The notes beneath the pieces were generated by a model, which saw only the letters and a list, made by a program, of their open reading frames with translations, made no database searches and had not been told where the DNA came from. Position numbers and translations under genes: made by a program. A stretch of DNA of 12,945 nucleotides, from the NCBI GenBank assembly GCA_050184225.1, contig JBFXAN010000181.1, positions 1 through 12,945 of the forward strand. The letters are read 5' to 3'. Positions 1 to 7,800 of the stretch are shown piece by piece. Within the stretch, counting starts at the first letter, position 1, and each line of letters begins with the position of its first letter. This DNA comes from JBFXAN01 sp050184225. GTDB taxonomy: Bacteria > Chloroflexota > Dehalococcoidia > CAUJGQ01.

Positions 1-2457
1 AACGCCTTGCGCGTCTGACCATGAAACCACTCCCTCGTGCAACGGAGCTGGTGGAACACCAGTCGCGGCCATCTCCGCGCCGACGCCAGCGAGATCCGCA
101 GCTGCGGTGTCATGGCCGTACGCGGCCCGCATCAGCCGTGCGAGTTCCACGAGGTGCTCTGCTGGGACTCGGAAACCACGCAGCCGGACCGGACTCCGGC
201 CGTCGATACGCAACAAGAACTCACCGCTGCCGAGGTCGACCGCATCCGGCTGCCCCACCAATTGAATGCTTTCGTCATCGTCAAGCGTCTGTAGCGCGAG
301 ACGTGTGGCGAGGTGGGGCAATACGTCGGCGCCGACCATCCCAGCCTGCGTGGTAGCGGCCACTAGGCGAACGCCGACCGCCGCGCCGAGGCTGCCAATC
401 AGCTCCAGTGTGGTCCCATCGTCGGCGAGCTCGCTGAGTTCGCTGACCACGAGCACGAATTCCGGTTCGTCCGATTGGGGCCGCCAGCCGTCCTCACCCG
501 CATGGCCGGCCACATCCAGCCGGCGGACGATCTCCGCGCGGAGCTGGCCAAGGAGGTCTCCGACCCGCGCGCCGTCGTCTGGCTCGATCACGCCGCGCTG
601 ATGAGGCAGTTTGAGGAGTCCGACCGGCAGGCTCCGCCGGCGCGCGATCGTCCAGAGATGCAACTCTTCTGGGCGGCACCGTGCCGTGAGGGCGGCAACC
701 AGGCTCGTGAGCGCAACCTCGACACCGCCACCTGGCAGTCCCGTCACCAGCACATGCCCCAGCTCGCGCCAGTTCGCGTACAGCGTCTCGCCGCTCGGTG
801 TGATGCCAAAGGGTAGCAGAGGTACCAACTGATCCGGCCGGCTGGGCGGCGTGAGCAAGCCCGCCCCGTTCCGGCCAGAGAGCCGCATCGCAATGTCATA
901 ATCAGGCGTGACGGAGGCGCGCACACTGCCACCCATTCGTGTCCCAAAGGTGCGGACCGCGTCTACGAGACGCGTCCGCTGGAGCAGCCCCGCGCGCAGG
1001 TAGAGCGTTGTTGCGTTCCGTGCCCGGCAGGCCAGAACGACCGACACGCCGCCGACCCCCTCATCTTCAAGGAAAAGGTGGAGCTGCGCAGTGAGGAGGA
1101 TGACCGGCTCCACTTCGTCGCCGCGCAGTCGATGAGTGAGCGCCCGCGCTAGTTCAGCCTCAGCGAAGCCGTCGCCCGGCGGCGGGCTGGCTTTCGGGGT
1201 TGGCGAGACGGGCGGCTCGCTCAGGCTACGCCGGACCCGCCGGACAAGCAACGCGGCACCTCCGGCGACGGTGACGGCCGCCAAGGTCGCGGCCCCGTAG
1301 ACCAGCGGTGCCGGAGTGTCATTCGAGGCCCCCGATTGTGGCTCGACGGCCGCAGTGGGCGTCGGAGTGGTGCTGGTTTGGGGCACAGCGGTCGGCGGCG
1401 CCGGCGTTCGGGCTACGGGTGTCAGGGGAGGTGGGATGGACGTCGTGCTGGCCGGCTCGTTCGGGGCGGGGTTAGGAAGCAGAGGCTGTGCCGGTGGCGG
1501 CGATGGCTCAGCGGCCCCGGCGGGCGCTGGCAACGGCAACCGGAGCCGCAGGCCGGGCCAGATCAGGTCTGGATCTGTGAGGATAAGGCCGTCGGACAGC
1601 TCGGCCATGCCGCGGTTGAGTTCGAAGATCTCCGGCCAGCGGGCGGCATCACCCAGCAGACGGGCGGCGACGCCGCGCAGCGTGTCACCTGCTTCGACGG
1701 CGTAGTAGGAGTATCCATCCGAGTGGTCAACCGTCCGGTTCGGGAGAGGGATGAGAAGAATCCAACCCGGCTGAACGACTCCCGCCTGCGTGAACTGTTC
1801 ACCATCCGGCATTACGCGGCCGGCGTTGGCAGCAACGAGCCGAGGAAACTCGTGCCCCGTGCCATAAAACCGCTCGCTCAGTGCCCACAGCGTGTCACCT
1901 GGCTCGATGGTGTACTCTATCGTCTGCTGGTCCTCCGGCCCCTGGCTCGCGAGCAAAGTTGTTTGCCCTGCGAGATCTGCGGGTGCGACCGTGACCGTCA
2001 TCACTGCCGGCGCCGCAGCTGCCGCGGTGGCGCTTGCCGGTGCGCGGCCTACAAGGTTGACAATTACCAACGCGACCAGCGCCCCGTCCGCCACCCGCCG
2101 CACCACCGGCAAGGTCACCCGGTCCGAGAGCGCGCCCAGCGCGCGTATCCAGGCGGCTCCATGGGTGAGTCTGTCGGAGGCCCCCACGATCAGGCGTAGC
2201 GCAAGCGAGGTGGCGAGCCACAGCCAGACCACCCAGGCCGCCATCGTCAGGACATAGGCCACCACATCGAGGGACAGCTCGGAGCCGCGCAGCGTGGCGA
2301 CGACGCTCTGCCAGTCGGGCAGGTCGGCTGGCAACCGAGGCGACCCCACAGCGACGTGCAGGGCGCCAGCACCGAGGGCCAAACCGATGAGCAGCGCGGC
2401 GAGGCCGAGAAGTCCCTGCCGGTGCTGCTCAGCATCGACCCTGGCGATCGTTGTCAT
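1..2457 (-). CDS. Large membrane protein with two LysM domains and a degenerate FtsK/SpoIIIE-like domain (partial, C-terminus outside window)
   Basis: I translated the minus strand codon by codon from ATG at 2457 to base 1: 819 codons without a stop, so the gene continues past the left edge. AAGAGGAG stands 7 bp before the ATG. Layout: membrane helices near residues 15-37 and 63-91 and a weaker one at 122-137; LysM 1 at 182-239 (PGDTLW) and LysM 2 at 252-308 (AGDTLR); Pro/Thr/Ala-rich linker 309-380; membrane helix 385-405 followed by RRVRR; then a cytoplasmic part. Residues 543-770 follow the FtsK/SpoIIIE pattern (LPFGITPSGE, GHVLVTG, Walker B-like LVVSE, an ATTQ motif, a VRLRGF ending). The P-loop reads GLPGGGVE at 573-580, so the Lys and Ser/Thr are gone, and the Walker B Asp is Ser672. 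The LysM domains should lie outside and the FtsK-like part inside. It resembles actinobacterial LysM membrane proteins of Tad-type loci, some of which, as I recall, end in a BTAD domain. The gene begins 22 bp after the preceding stop, as the last visible gene of the pilus operon. Confidence 0.88.
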   Translation of the reverse strand, partial: MTTIARVDAEQHRQGLLGLAALLIGLALGAGALHVAVGSPRLPADLPDWQSVVATLRGSELSLDVVAYVLTMAAWVVWLWLATSLALRLIVGASDRLTHGAAWIRALGALSDRVTLPVVRRVADGALVALVIVNLVGRAPASATAAAAAPAVMTVTVAPADLAGQTTLLASQGPEDQQTIEYTIEPGDTLWALSERFYGTGHEFPRLVAANAGRVMPDGEQFTQAGVVQPGWILLIPLPNRTVDHSDGYSYYAVEAGDTLRGVAARLLGDAARWPEIFELNRGMAELSDGLILTDPDLIWPGLRLRLPLPAPAGAAEPSPPPAQPLLPNPAPNEPASTTSIPPPLTPVARTPAPPTAVPQTSTTPTPTAAVEPQSGASNDTPAPLVYGAATLAAVTVAGGAALLVRRVRRSLSEPPVSPTPKASPPPGDGFAEAELARALTHRLRGDEVEPVILLTAQLHLFLEDEGVGGVSVVLACRARNATTLYLRAGLLQRTRLVDAVRTFGTRMGGSVRASVTPDYDIAMRLSGRNGAGLLTPPSRPDQLVPLLPFGITPSGETLYANWRELGHVLVTGLPGGGVEVALTSLVAALTARCRPEELHLWTIARRRSLPVGLLKLPHQRGVIEPDDGARVGDLLGQLRAEIVRRLDVAGHAGEDGWRPQSDEPEFVLVVSELSELADDGTTLELIGSLGAAVGVRLVAATTQAGMVGADVLPHLATRLALQTLDDDESIQLVGQPDAVDLGSGEFLLRIDGRSPVRLRGFRVPAEHLVELARLMRAAYGHDTAAADLAGVGAEMAATGVPPAPLHEGVVSWSDAQGV

Positions 2458-2479
2458 TCGTGCGCTCCTCTTGGATGCC

Positions 2480-3616
2480 CTAGCGGCCGGTCAAGACCGG
2501 CTGCACCTCCTGGACCCGGTAGCTGGTTTCGTACGTCCGCCGGAGCGGCGGCAGCCCCTGCGGCGCACCGCCGTTGATGCGGTACTGTGCCGTGAACTCG
2601 ACCATCAACCGCACGGGGAAGCCACTCGGTAATAGCAGCGACGAGTACTCATAGGTATGCTGGATGTCCGACTGGGTTGGATATGGCTTCCCCAGCGACT
2701 GGCTCACGAGGGTAGCGCCGTCGCCGAAGCTCCATTCGTAGCGACTCGGCCGGACCTGTACTTCGACCGTGAATGAGCCGCCCCGCCGTCGCGGATCGCC
2801 TGGCGGCACCACATCCGGTGGCACCTCGGAACCAGACGCTGGTGGGACGTTCACGGTCTGTGAGGCACCGAACGGCTCGCCGTCATAGCCTTCGACCCAA
2901 AACCAGCCCGGCAGGGCTACCAGACCGAGCGTCGGGTTCACTCGAATCTGGATGTCAGGCAATGGCAGGCGGCGGAGAACCTCGAGGGCGATCTCGCGCG
3001 GGTCGACGGCCCGGCCTGCGCCGGGAAGTGCGCCAACCTGCAGCGGACCGTCAGTCAGTGGTGGTCCGAAATGAAGGTCGTCCGCGCTGGATGAGCGCGG
3101 CACCCAGATCAGGCCGCCGAACTCGCTGTTCACGTATACGAGGAATGGGTCCTCGTTGGCGTGCTGTTGCAGCTGCCGTTCCCAGGACTCACGCGTCGCT
3201 GAGCTGATCATCGGCGGGGTCAACGTGATTTGGCGACCGTCGGCGGTCTCGTGGTGGATTCCGGTGGCGTCTGTCCAGGTGCGGCCCGTTGCGGCGGTTT
3301 CGGCCGTGGTCGCTGCTGGGCCGCCGGACGTGGTCGAAGCGCTGGTGGCGCTCGAGTTCGCCCCGGGTGCTGGCCACCCGCCTGTCAGCTGTGGGAGCGG
3401 TGCCTGATCACTGCCGGGTACCTGCTGACGCACCTCGATCTGAATGTGGACACCATCGGAGTGGCTCTCGACCGTCGTCTGTACGGTCGTTCGCGGCTCG
3501 CTGGCATGGGGCCTGGGCCGCCCAGGATCAGGATCATCGGCCATGGCCGGCATGGGCGACAGCAGCCATGTGCCGAGAATAGCAACAACCAGTATCATCA
3601 CAAGGTTCCTACTCAT
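2480..3616 (-). CDS. Secreted protein with PKD-like segment, pilus-locus associated
   Basis: 378 residues. Residues 1-26 form a signal peptide with a hydrophobic core (VMILVVAILGTWLL) and a likely cleavage after AMA26. A Thr/Ser/Ala/Pro-rich stretch follows (about 65-112), then a mixed region. Residues 226-245 (NPTLGLVALPGWFWVEGYDG) and a PKD-like core at 293-322 (YEWSFGDG ... QHTY) are the clearest motifs, and the C-terminus ends near EVQPVLTG. From memory, the 'NP...LVGLPTWFW ... GDGT ... HTY' pattern occurs in small secreted proteins beside actinobacterial Tad-type loci; no function is established for them that I know of. The ATG overlaps the stop of the preceding gene by 8 bp (ATGAGTAG). 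I see no good Shine-Dalgarno sequence, so translation is probably coupled. A role outside the cell, at the pilus base or on the wall, is inference from location only. Confidence 0.8.
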   Translation of the reverse strand: MSRNLVMILVVAILGTWLLSPMPAMADDPDPGRPRPHASEPRTTVQTTVESHSDGVHIQIEVRQQVPGSDQAPLPQLTGGWPAPGANSSATSASTTSGGPAATTAETAATGRTWTDATGIHHETADGRQITLTPPMISSATRESWERQLQQHANEDPFLVYVNSEFGGLIWVPRSSSADDLHFGPPLTDGPLQVGALPGAGRAVDPREIALEVLRRLPLPDIQIRVNPTLGLVALPGWFWVEGYDGEPFGASQTVNVPPASGSEVPPDVVPPGDPRRRGGSFTVEVQVRPSRYEWSFGDGATLVSQSLGKPYPTQSDIQHTYEYSSLLLPSGFPVRLMVEFTAQYRINGGAPQGLPPLRRTYETSYRVQEVQPVLTGR

Positions 3617-4283
3617 GTCGGCGACCGTCCACGATCTTCCAGACGCCGTTGATCTTCCGCATCTGGAAGGAGATTTTCTCGGTCTCAGGCGGATCTCTCG
3701 TAGGGAGTTCTTGCTTCGTGACTGGGTCGACGAAGATGCTGCGGTTCAGATACTCGTCATAGATCACCGCTCGATCCACCGAGACCTCAACGAAGATCAG
3801 ATGATGATCGGCGATGAGCTTGGCTGCCTTACCTTGAGCCCTCAGATCACGAACCTGCTGCTCCTGCCTGGTGAGTTCTGCCCCCGATGTGACGTCAGCC
3901 AGACCCGACGGATCAAGATTGAGATATGCCTGCGCCAGGACATCCCAGTAGTGGAAGTACGCGTCCTCGATCTCACGCTCGAGTGGCGACCTCGCCACGC
4001 GTACCGATGACGGGACTGCCGCTGCGGTCGCGGTCGGAACCATCGATGCCGCCGGAGGCATTGACACAGCCCCAATTGGTGCCGTCGCCTCGGCTACAGC
4101 TGGGATGGCTGCCGTTGGGTCGATGCCGACGCGTGGCCGTACGCGTCGGTCCAGCAGGAAGGCGCCCACTAGCGCGGCAAGCACCAACCCAAGAAGGGCC
4201 AACGCAATCAACCGGTATTGCTGGTGCTCCCGCGCAGCGCTCGCACCTGCGGTCATCTCGGGCCGGGTCTCGTCAGGACTCAT
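3609..4283 (-). CDS. Membrane-anchored protein with NTF2/IMS-like C-terminal domain
   Basis: 224 residues if started at ATG 4283, which has GAGGAAGGAG just upstream. The reading frame stays open much further upstream, but that stretch overlaps the TadG-like gene antiparallel in another frame and is not used. A short cytoplasmic head (1-22) leads into one membrane helix (23-44, LIALALLGLVLAALVGAFLL) followed by RRVRPR. An Ala/Pro/Thr-rich linker (55-95) comes next, then a compact domain at about 98-222 that starts with helices (EDAYFHYWDVLAQAYLNLD) and ends with strands (KISFQMRKINGVWKIVDG). This helix-then-strand layout resembles the NTF2-like/ARC6-IMS fold. No catalytic residues can be assigned. 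Such domains mostly bind partners, so a structural or adaptor role with the pilus machinery is a reasonable guess. The positive residues beside the helix do not settle its orientation. Confidence 0.78.
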   Translation of the reverse strand: MSPDETRPEMTAGASAAREHQQYRLIALALLGLVLAALVGAFLLDRRVRPRVGIDPTAAIPAVAEATAPIGAVSMPPAASMVPTATAAAVPSSVRVARSPLEREIEDAYFHYWDVLAQAYLNLDPSGLADVTSGAELTRQEQQVRDLRAQGKAAKLIADHHLIFVEVSVDRAVIYDEYLNRSIFVDPVTKQELPTRDPPETEKISFQMRKINGVWKIVDGRRHE

Positions 4284-4296
4284 CGGCTCCTTCCTC

Positions 4297-4764
4297 TTAG
4301 CGGGTAGCCCGCTCGATGCCGTAGCGCACCTCGGCGGGGGCGGTGGCCTGCACGCGCACGCTATCAATGCCGACGAGACGGATGAAGGTCGTCGGCACCT
4401 CGCGGCTGACTTGCACGACCACTCGTTGTGGCTGAACCACGACCGACGTTTCCAGCCCCGCACCCTCACCGGCGACGTATGCTGCCGCGACCTCTCGTGC
4501 CTCCGCAGGATCAAGCACCACCGTCGCCCCAGAACTCTCGCGATAGAGACGCTGATCGACCTGCATCGCCCCGGCGCGGGCGCCAGCGTCAGCCACGTTC
4601 TGCAGTTCCCGCCGAGCAGAGAAGACCACGCCGCCATCGATCGCCAGACCCACGACGGCGAGAAACAACGGCAGCATCACCGCTACCCAGACGATGGCTT
4701 GGCCCGCCTGGTTCGCCGCCAGCGGCTGCGTGCGCACCTTGCTCGGCGAGCGTCGACGTGTCAC
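4297..4764 (-). CDS. TadG-like pilus assembly protein
   Basis: 155 residues. The start is a GTG at 4764 that overlaps the preceding TGA (GTGA), with GGGAGGTG placed 4 bp before it. The N-terminus has the Tad/TadE-G signature: a basic head, then GQAIVWVAVMLPLFLAVVGL (21-40), then AIDGGVVFSARRELQNVADAGARAGA, which matches the 'putative Flp pilus-assembly TadE/G-like' family closely. The remainder (70-155) is a small domain with many valines. Family TadG proteins are often much longer and may carry a von Willebrand factor domain; this one is short and has none. It probably sits in the membrane with its C-terminus outside as a minor pilus component. It follows two TadE-like genes, the usual grouping. 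Confidence 0.88.
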   Translation of the reverse strand: MTRRRSPSKVRTQPLAANQAGQAIVWVAVMLPLFLAVVGLAIDGGVVFSARRELQNVADAGARAGAMQVDQRLYRESSGATVVLDPAEAREVAAAYVAGEGAGLETSVVVQPQRVVVQVSREVPTTFIRLVGIDSVRVQATAPAEVRYGIERATR

Positions 4765-5231
4765 GGTTCACCTCCCGCCGACCAACGACTCCGGTACAGA
4801 TCGGTCCGTTCGGCGTGCTCACGAGTGATCGACACTCGTGCACCGCCGAGCAACGGCAAGTCGCCAAGCTCCACCTCGTAACGGGCCGTTGCCCGGACCG
4901 GCGCCCCCCGGTCAAGGCCGCCCGGGTCGAGGGCGAGCTGCAGCGAGCCGTTGGTAAGGTCATAATCTGTCGCTACCTCGTGGCCGCGGGCGAGGCCGTA
5001 GCTTGTCGCCTCTGCCGGGCTGTCGGCGAGCGCGGCCGCGCGTGCTGCCTCGCGGGCGACCGCGCTGACCTCCATCCTGGCCTGTGTCACGCGGGTGACC
5101 CCGACGACGCCGAAGGCGAGCAACAGGAGCAGCGGCAGTACGAGCGCCGTTTCCACAAGCGCCTGGCCGTCCTGCGCCACCCACCAGCGCCGGATACTCG
5201 ACCTCGACCATTCAGCGAGCCGGCCCGGCAC
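4761..5231 (-). CDS. TadE-like minor pilin (second copy)
   Basis: 156 residues. The GTG at 5231 is chosen because AAGGAG lies 7 bp upstream of it. It overlaps the end of the preceding tadE-like gene by 20 bp. The TadE signature is at 22-44: GQALVETALVLPLLLLLAFGVVG, with the conserved Glu of the GQALVE motif as in prepilin-like proteins. The following helix (TQARMEVSAVAREAARAAALAD) and a beta-rich tail are typical of TadE. TadE and TadF are known as pseudopilins of the Tad system, needed for assembly of Flp fibres. Whether the prepilin peptidase cleaves before the QALVE stretch cannot be told from sequence. The stop is shared with the next start (GTGA). Confidence 0.9.
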   Translation of the reverse strand: MPGRLAEWSRSSIRRWWVAQDGQALVETALVLPLLLLLAFGVVGVTRVTQARMEVSAVAREAARAAALADSPAEATSYGLARGHEVATDYDLTNGSLQLALDPGGLDRGAPVRATARYEVELGDLPLLGGARVSITREHAERTDLYRSRWSAGGEP

Positions 5232-5637
5232 GAAATCGCTCCTTGGTGATCATTGACCGCGCTTCCAGCGGTAGCGTCGCATCAGCAACCCATGGGATGA
5301 TCATCCGCAGCCGTCCTCGGGCCTCAATCGCAACACTCTCGCCATCACCCACCCCCTGCACGGTCACCTCCTCTGCGCTCCGCCCCAGCCCGGCACGGAG
5401 CACCGCCTGGGCGTGGGCGACACCATCCTCCACCGTGCCGTCCTCGGCGGCCGCGACACGGGCACCGTCCTGGGCGGCGCCCGTCACGACGTGTTGCGCG
5501 TGGGCAAAGAGCGCGAACTGCACCAGGCCGAGCGCTACCAGAAGCAGCAGGGGGAAGGCCAGCGCCGCCTCCACCAGCGCCTGGCCCGGCTGGCCCGCCG
5601 CCATGTGGGCTCGCATGCGGAGACAGCCTATCGTCAC
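5212..5637 (-). CDS. TadE-like minor pilin (first copy)
   Basis: 141 residues. The start is GTG at 5637 inside a GTGA overlap with the flp stop; GGAGGTG stands 4 bp before it, which favours it over the in-frame ATGs at codons 8 and 12. The TadE signature occupies 18-41: GQALVEAALAFPLLLLVALGLVQF. It is followed by an amphipathic helix (HAQHVVTGAAQDGARVAAAEDG) and a short beta-rich domain. It is the first of three consecutive TadE/G-type genes (141, 156 and 155 residues). The TadEs share the hydrophobic helix but differ clearly in the C-terminal domain, so they are probably distinct minor pilins and not a recent duplication. Expected role: a pseudopilin that primes or modifies the Flp fibre. 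Confidence 0.9.
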   Translation of the reverse strand: MTIGCLRMRAHMAAGQPGQALVEAALAFPLLLLVALGLVQFALFAHAQHVVTGAAQDGARVAAAEDGTVEDGVAHAQAVLRAGLGRSAEEVTVQGVGDGESVAIEARGRLRMIIPWVADATLPLEARSMITKERFRAGPAR

Positions 5638-5897
5638 GGTGCACCTCCGCTACCTCCGCCGCCATTGCCGAGACCCGAGACCTTGCTGACGATGTTCTGA
5701 AACACGTCCGCGATCCCGGTACCCAGCGCCTCAACGGCGACCATGGCGACGACGGCGACGAGAGCCGCGACGATCGCATACTCCACCATCGACTGCCCTT
5801 CCTGGCCGGTGCCCAGCCGACGGCCGAGGCGCCCGCACAAGAGCATGATCCTAAGGTAGTGGGTCGCGATCCGTACCCGCATAGCATCGAGCTTCAT
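5634..5897 (-). CDS. flp: Flp-type pilin precursor
   Basis: 87 residues with ATG at 5897, preceded by AAAGGAGAG. A longer frame upstream has no ribosome site and reads through the tadC-flp gap, so it is rejected. The precursor has an amphipathic, basic leader of 34 residues and the Flp processing site G34|QSMVEY, with Glu at +5 and Tyr at +6 of the mature protein, the hallmark of Flp pilins cut by a TadV/CpaA-type peptidase. A hydrophobic helix follows (AIVAALVAVVAMVAVEALG), then a short amphipathic stretch and a glycine-rich tail (GNGGGGSGGAP). The mature pilin would be 53 residues, normal for the family. It is the only major pilin gene visible. It is separated from tadC by 62 bp, the largest gap apart from cpaF-tadB, and is coupled to the first tadE-like gene by GTGA. 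Confidence 0.95.
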   Translation of the reverse strand: MKLDAMRVRIATHYLRIMLLCGRLGRRLGTGQEGQSMVEYAIVAALVAVVAMVAVEALGTGIADVFQNIVSKVSGLGNGGGGSGGAP

Positions 5898-5959
5898 GGT
5901 CTCTCCTTTCTCTCGGGGGGCGGACGCCACGACGGGCGGCGGCACGACGCCGGCAGCGA

Positions 5960-6943
5960 TTACCCACCGAGATGCAGCAACTCCAGCGCCGCCGGCACCA
6001 GCAGCACCACGAACAACGCCGGCAGGATAAAGACGGCGACCGGCAGGATCATGCGGACGCTCGCCTTGCCACCTTCCTCGACGATGCGCAGCCGCTTCTG
6101 CTCGCGGAGCGCCTCGGCCTGAGCCGAGAGCGCCTGCACGAGCGGGATCCCTTGCTCATGCGCGGCGCGCAACTGGCCGATGGCGCGCGCCAGCTCCGGA
6201 ATAGCGTTCCGCTCCGCCACGCTCTCGAGCACCTCGATGACCGACCCTTGACCGAGCGCGAGCTCGCGCACGGCACGCTGCAGTTCCCCCGCCACCGTGC
6301 CCTCACTCTGGCGCGCCACCAGACCGAGCGCCTGTTCGAGCGCCAGCCCGGCGGAGGTCGCGATGGTGAGCATGTCGAGGATGATCGGCAGCTCCATCAC
6401 GACAAGGGTGCGGCGGGCCGCCAGGCGTCGGTCCAGCTGCCAGTTGGGTGCCAGGAACCCGGCGACGAAGCCGGCCAGCCACAGCCAGACAGGCCAGACA
6501 CCAAACGGGTGGATGCCGAGCCCGTTCATCAGAGGAAAGAGGCCGAACCCGATCAAGCCCGCCACTACCTTCTCGCCGAAGAACTGTACCGACTCCACAC
6601 CCGGCCGTGTGATGCGGAGCCTCCGCTCGAGCTCCTCCCCACCCCCTAGGCCGAAGCGGCCGAGCACTGCGCGCACGAAGCGGCCTGCATCATCGAGGAC
6701 CGGGCGCAGCATCCCTTCGAGCAGGCGCGAGGCGAAGATCGGCCGCATGTCGTGGCGACCGAGCTCCGCCCGGATGCGCTCGTCGACATCGAGCCGCCGC
6801 AGTCGCTCGGTGAGGTCGGATTTCGGCCGACCGAGCGGCTGTGCGGTCAGGAGCAGATAGGCGCCCAGCCCGAAGAGCAAGGGCCAGAGCAATATGCGCA
6901 GCTGGAGACCGCTGAAGTCGAACAGGAAGAGGAAGTCGCTCAT
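5960..6943 (-). CDS. tadC: TadC-like inner-membrane platform protein (T2SSF)
   Basis: 327 residues, with ATG overlapping the tadB stop (ATGA). Hydrophobic helices lie at about 17-33, 123-140, 148-168 and 297-320. The type II secretion F (GspF) domain covers about 180-305, with recognisable stretches LPIILDMLTIATSAGLALEQAL and LGQGSVIEVLESVAERNAIPELARAI. The C-terminus ends in a strongly hydrophobic helix (ILPVAVFILPALFVVLLVPAAL) typical of TadC. TadB and TadC together form the membrane platform on which the CpaF ATPase acts. The calls tadB versus tadC rest on order, size and the position of the domain. Confidence 0.92.
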   Translation of the reverse strand: MSDFLFLFDFSGLQLRILLWPLLFGLGAYLLLTAQPLGRPKSDLTERLRRLDVDERIRAELGRHDMRPIFASRLLEGMLRPVLDDAGRFVRAVLGRFGLGGGEELERRLRITRPGVESVQFFGEKVVAGLIGFGLFPLMNGLGIHPFGVWPVWLWLAGFVAGFLAPNWQLDRRLAARRTLVVMELPIILDMLTIATSAGLALEQALGLVARQSEGTVAGELQRAVRELALGQGSVIEVLESVAERNAIPELARAIGQLRAAHEQGIPLVQALSAQAEALREQKRLRIVEEGGKASVRMILPVAVFILPALFVVLLVPAALELLHLGG

Positions 6944-7800
6944 GACCGCAACACCCGTCGTTCGCCGGGGAGGCGCGTGATCCAGAGCATGCCGGCGTAG
7001 CCCAGCGCCACGCTGGTCAAGGCACCGACGAGCAGCAGCTGCCCCGCCCAGTCATTGAACGGCGCCAAGTAGCCGGGGTTGATCTGGCGAATGGCGACCA
7101 GCACCATCAGCGGCATGGCAGCAACGATCCGCGCGGAGAGGACATTGCGCGCCTGATAGGCGCGGAGTTCATGCTGGACGCGCAGCTCGGCCCGGGTGGC
7201 GTGGGCGAGACGGTCGAGCACCTGGCTGACGTTGCGGCCGCCGAGACGGTCGTTGAGAACGAGGCTGGCGGCGACCACGTCGAAGACCGGGTCGGCCAGC
7301 CGATCCCGCATCGCCCCGATCGCCGGCTCAAAGCCGGACAGGCGCATCTCCCGCACCAGCGTCGCGAACTCTGGCCGGAGCGTCTCCGGGCCGCTCCGCG
7401 CGAGGCTGACGAGTGCCTCCGGGACGGAGAGGCCGGTGCGGATTGCGTCGCGCAGCTGACCGATTGCCTCAACGAACGCGGTCTGGAAGGCGGCACGTCG
7501 GCGGTCATGACGCTGGACGTAGTAGGTGAGCGGCGCTCCTAGCCCGAGACCGGCCACGAGTACGCTGACGGCACCCCAGCTGAGCAGGAGCTGCGCGAGC
7601 AAGCCGGCCACGAGACCGGTGCCGGCGGAGAAGATGATGAAGTCGCGCGGCGTCACGTCGGGGAGCCCGGCGCGAATGAGAAACTCCTCGACCCCGCGCA
7701 GCCGCGCGGGCGTGGCTGTCGATGGGCGCGGGTTGGTAAGCCCCTCATAGAGCAGATAGATGCCCGCACCGAAAGCGACCGACAGCAGTAATGCGACCAT
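6940..7800 (-). CDS. tadB: TadB-like inner-membrane platform protein (T2SSF)
   Basis: 286 residues. ATG at 7800 has GGAGAG 6 bp upstream. Membrane helices are visible at 2-19, 54-73, 76-93, 221-237 and 252-275. The GspF-type domain lies at about 105-225 (FQTAFVEAIGQLRDAIRTGL, then LADPVFDVVAASLVLNDRLGGRNVS). This is the expected partner of TadC in the pilus platform, placed directly after the secretion ATPase in the usual cpaF-tadB-tadC order. It is separated from cpaF by 116 bp, described separately. Length and layout are normal and I see no broken motif. Confidence 0.92.
   Translation of the reverse strand: MVALLLSVAFGAGIYLLYEGLTNPRPSTATPARLRGVEEFLIRAGLPDVTPRDFIIFSAGTGLVAGLLAQLLLSWGAVSVLVAGLGLGAPLTYYVQRHDRRRAAFQTAFVEAIGQLRDAIRTGLSVPEALVSLARSGPETLRPEFATLVREMRLSGFEPAIGAMRDRLADPVFDVVAASLVLNDRLGGRNVSQVLDRLAHATRAELRVQHELRAYQARNVLSARIVAAMPLMVLVAIRQINPGYLAPFNDWAGQLLLVGALTSVALGYAGMLWITRLPGERRVLRS

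Noticed and set aside
1336..2199. Long open frame on the plus strand here
   Set aside because: Its product is Arg/Gly-rich with no recognisable domain, while the minus strand in the same place encodes two clear LysM domains; it is an antisense shadow in GC-rich DNA.
4284..4637. Upstream extension of the NTF2-like protein gene to 4637
   Set aside because: It would overlap most of the TadG-like gene in another frame, has no domain, and the ATG at 4283 has a good ribosome site.
5898..5945. Upstream extension of the Flp pilin by 16 residues
   Set aside because: The ribosome site AAAGGAGAG lies within this stretch, directly before the ATG at 5897.
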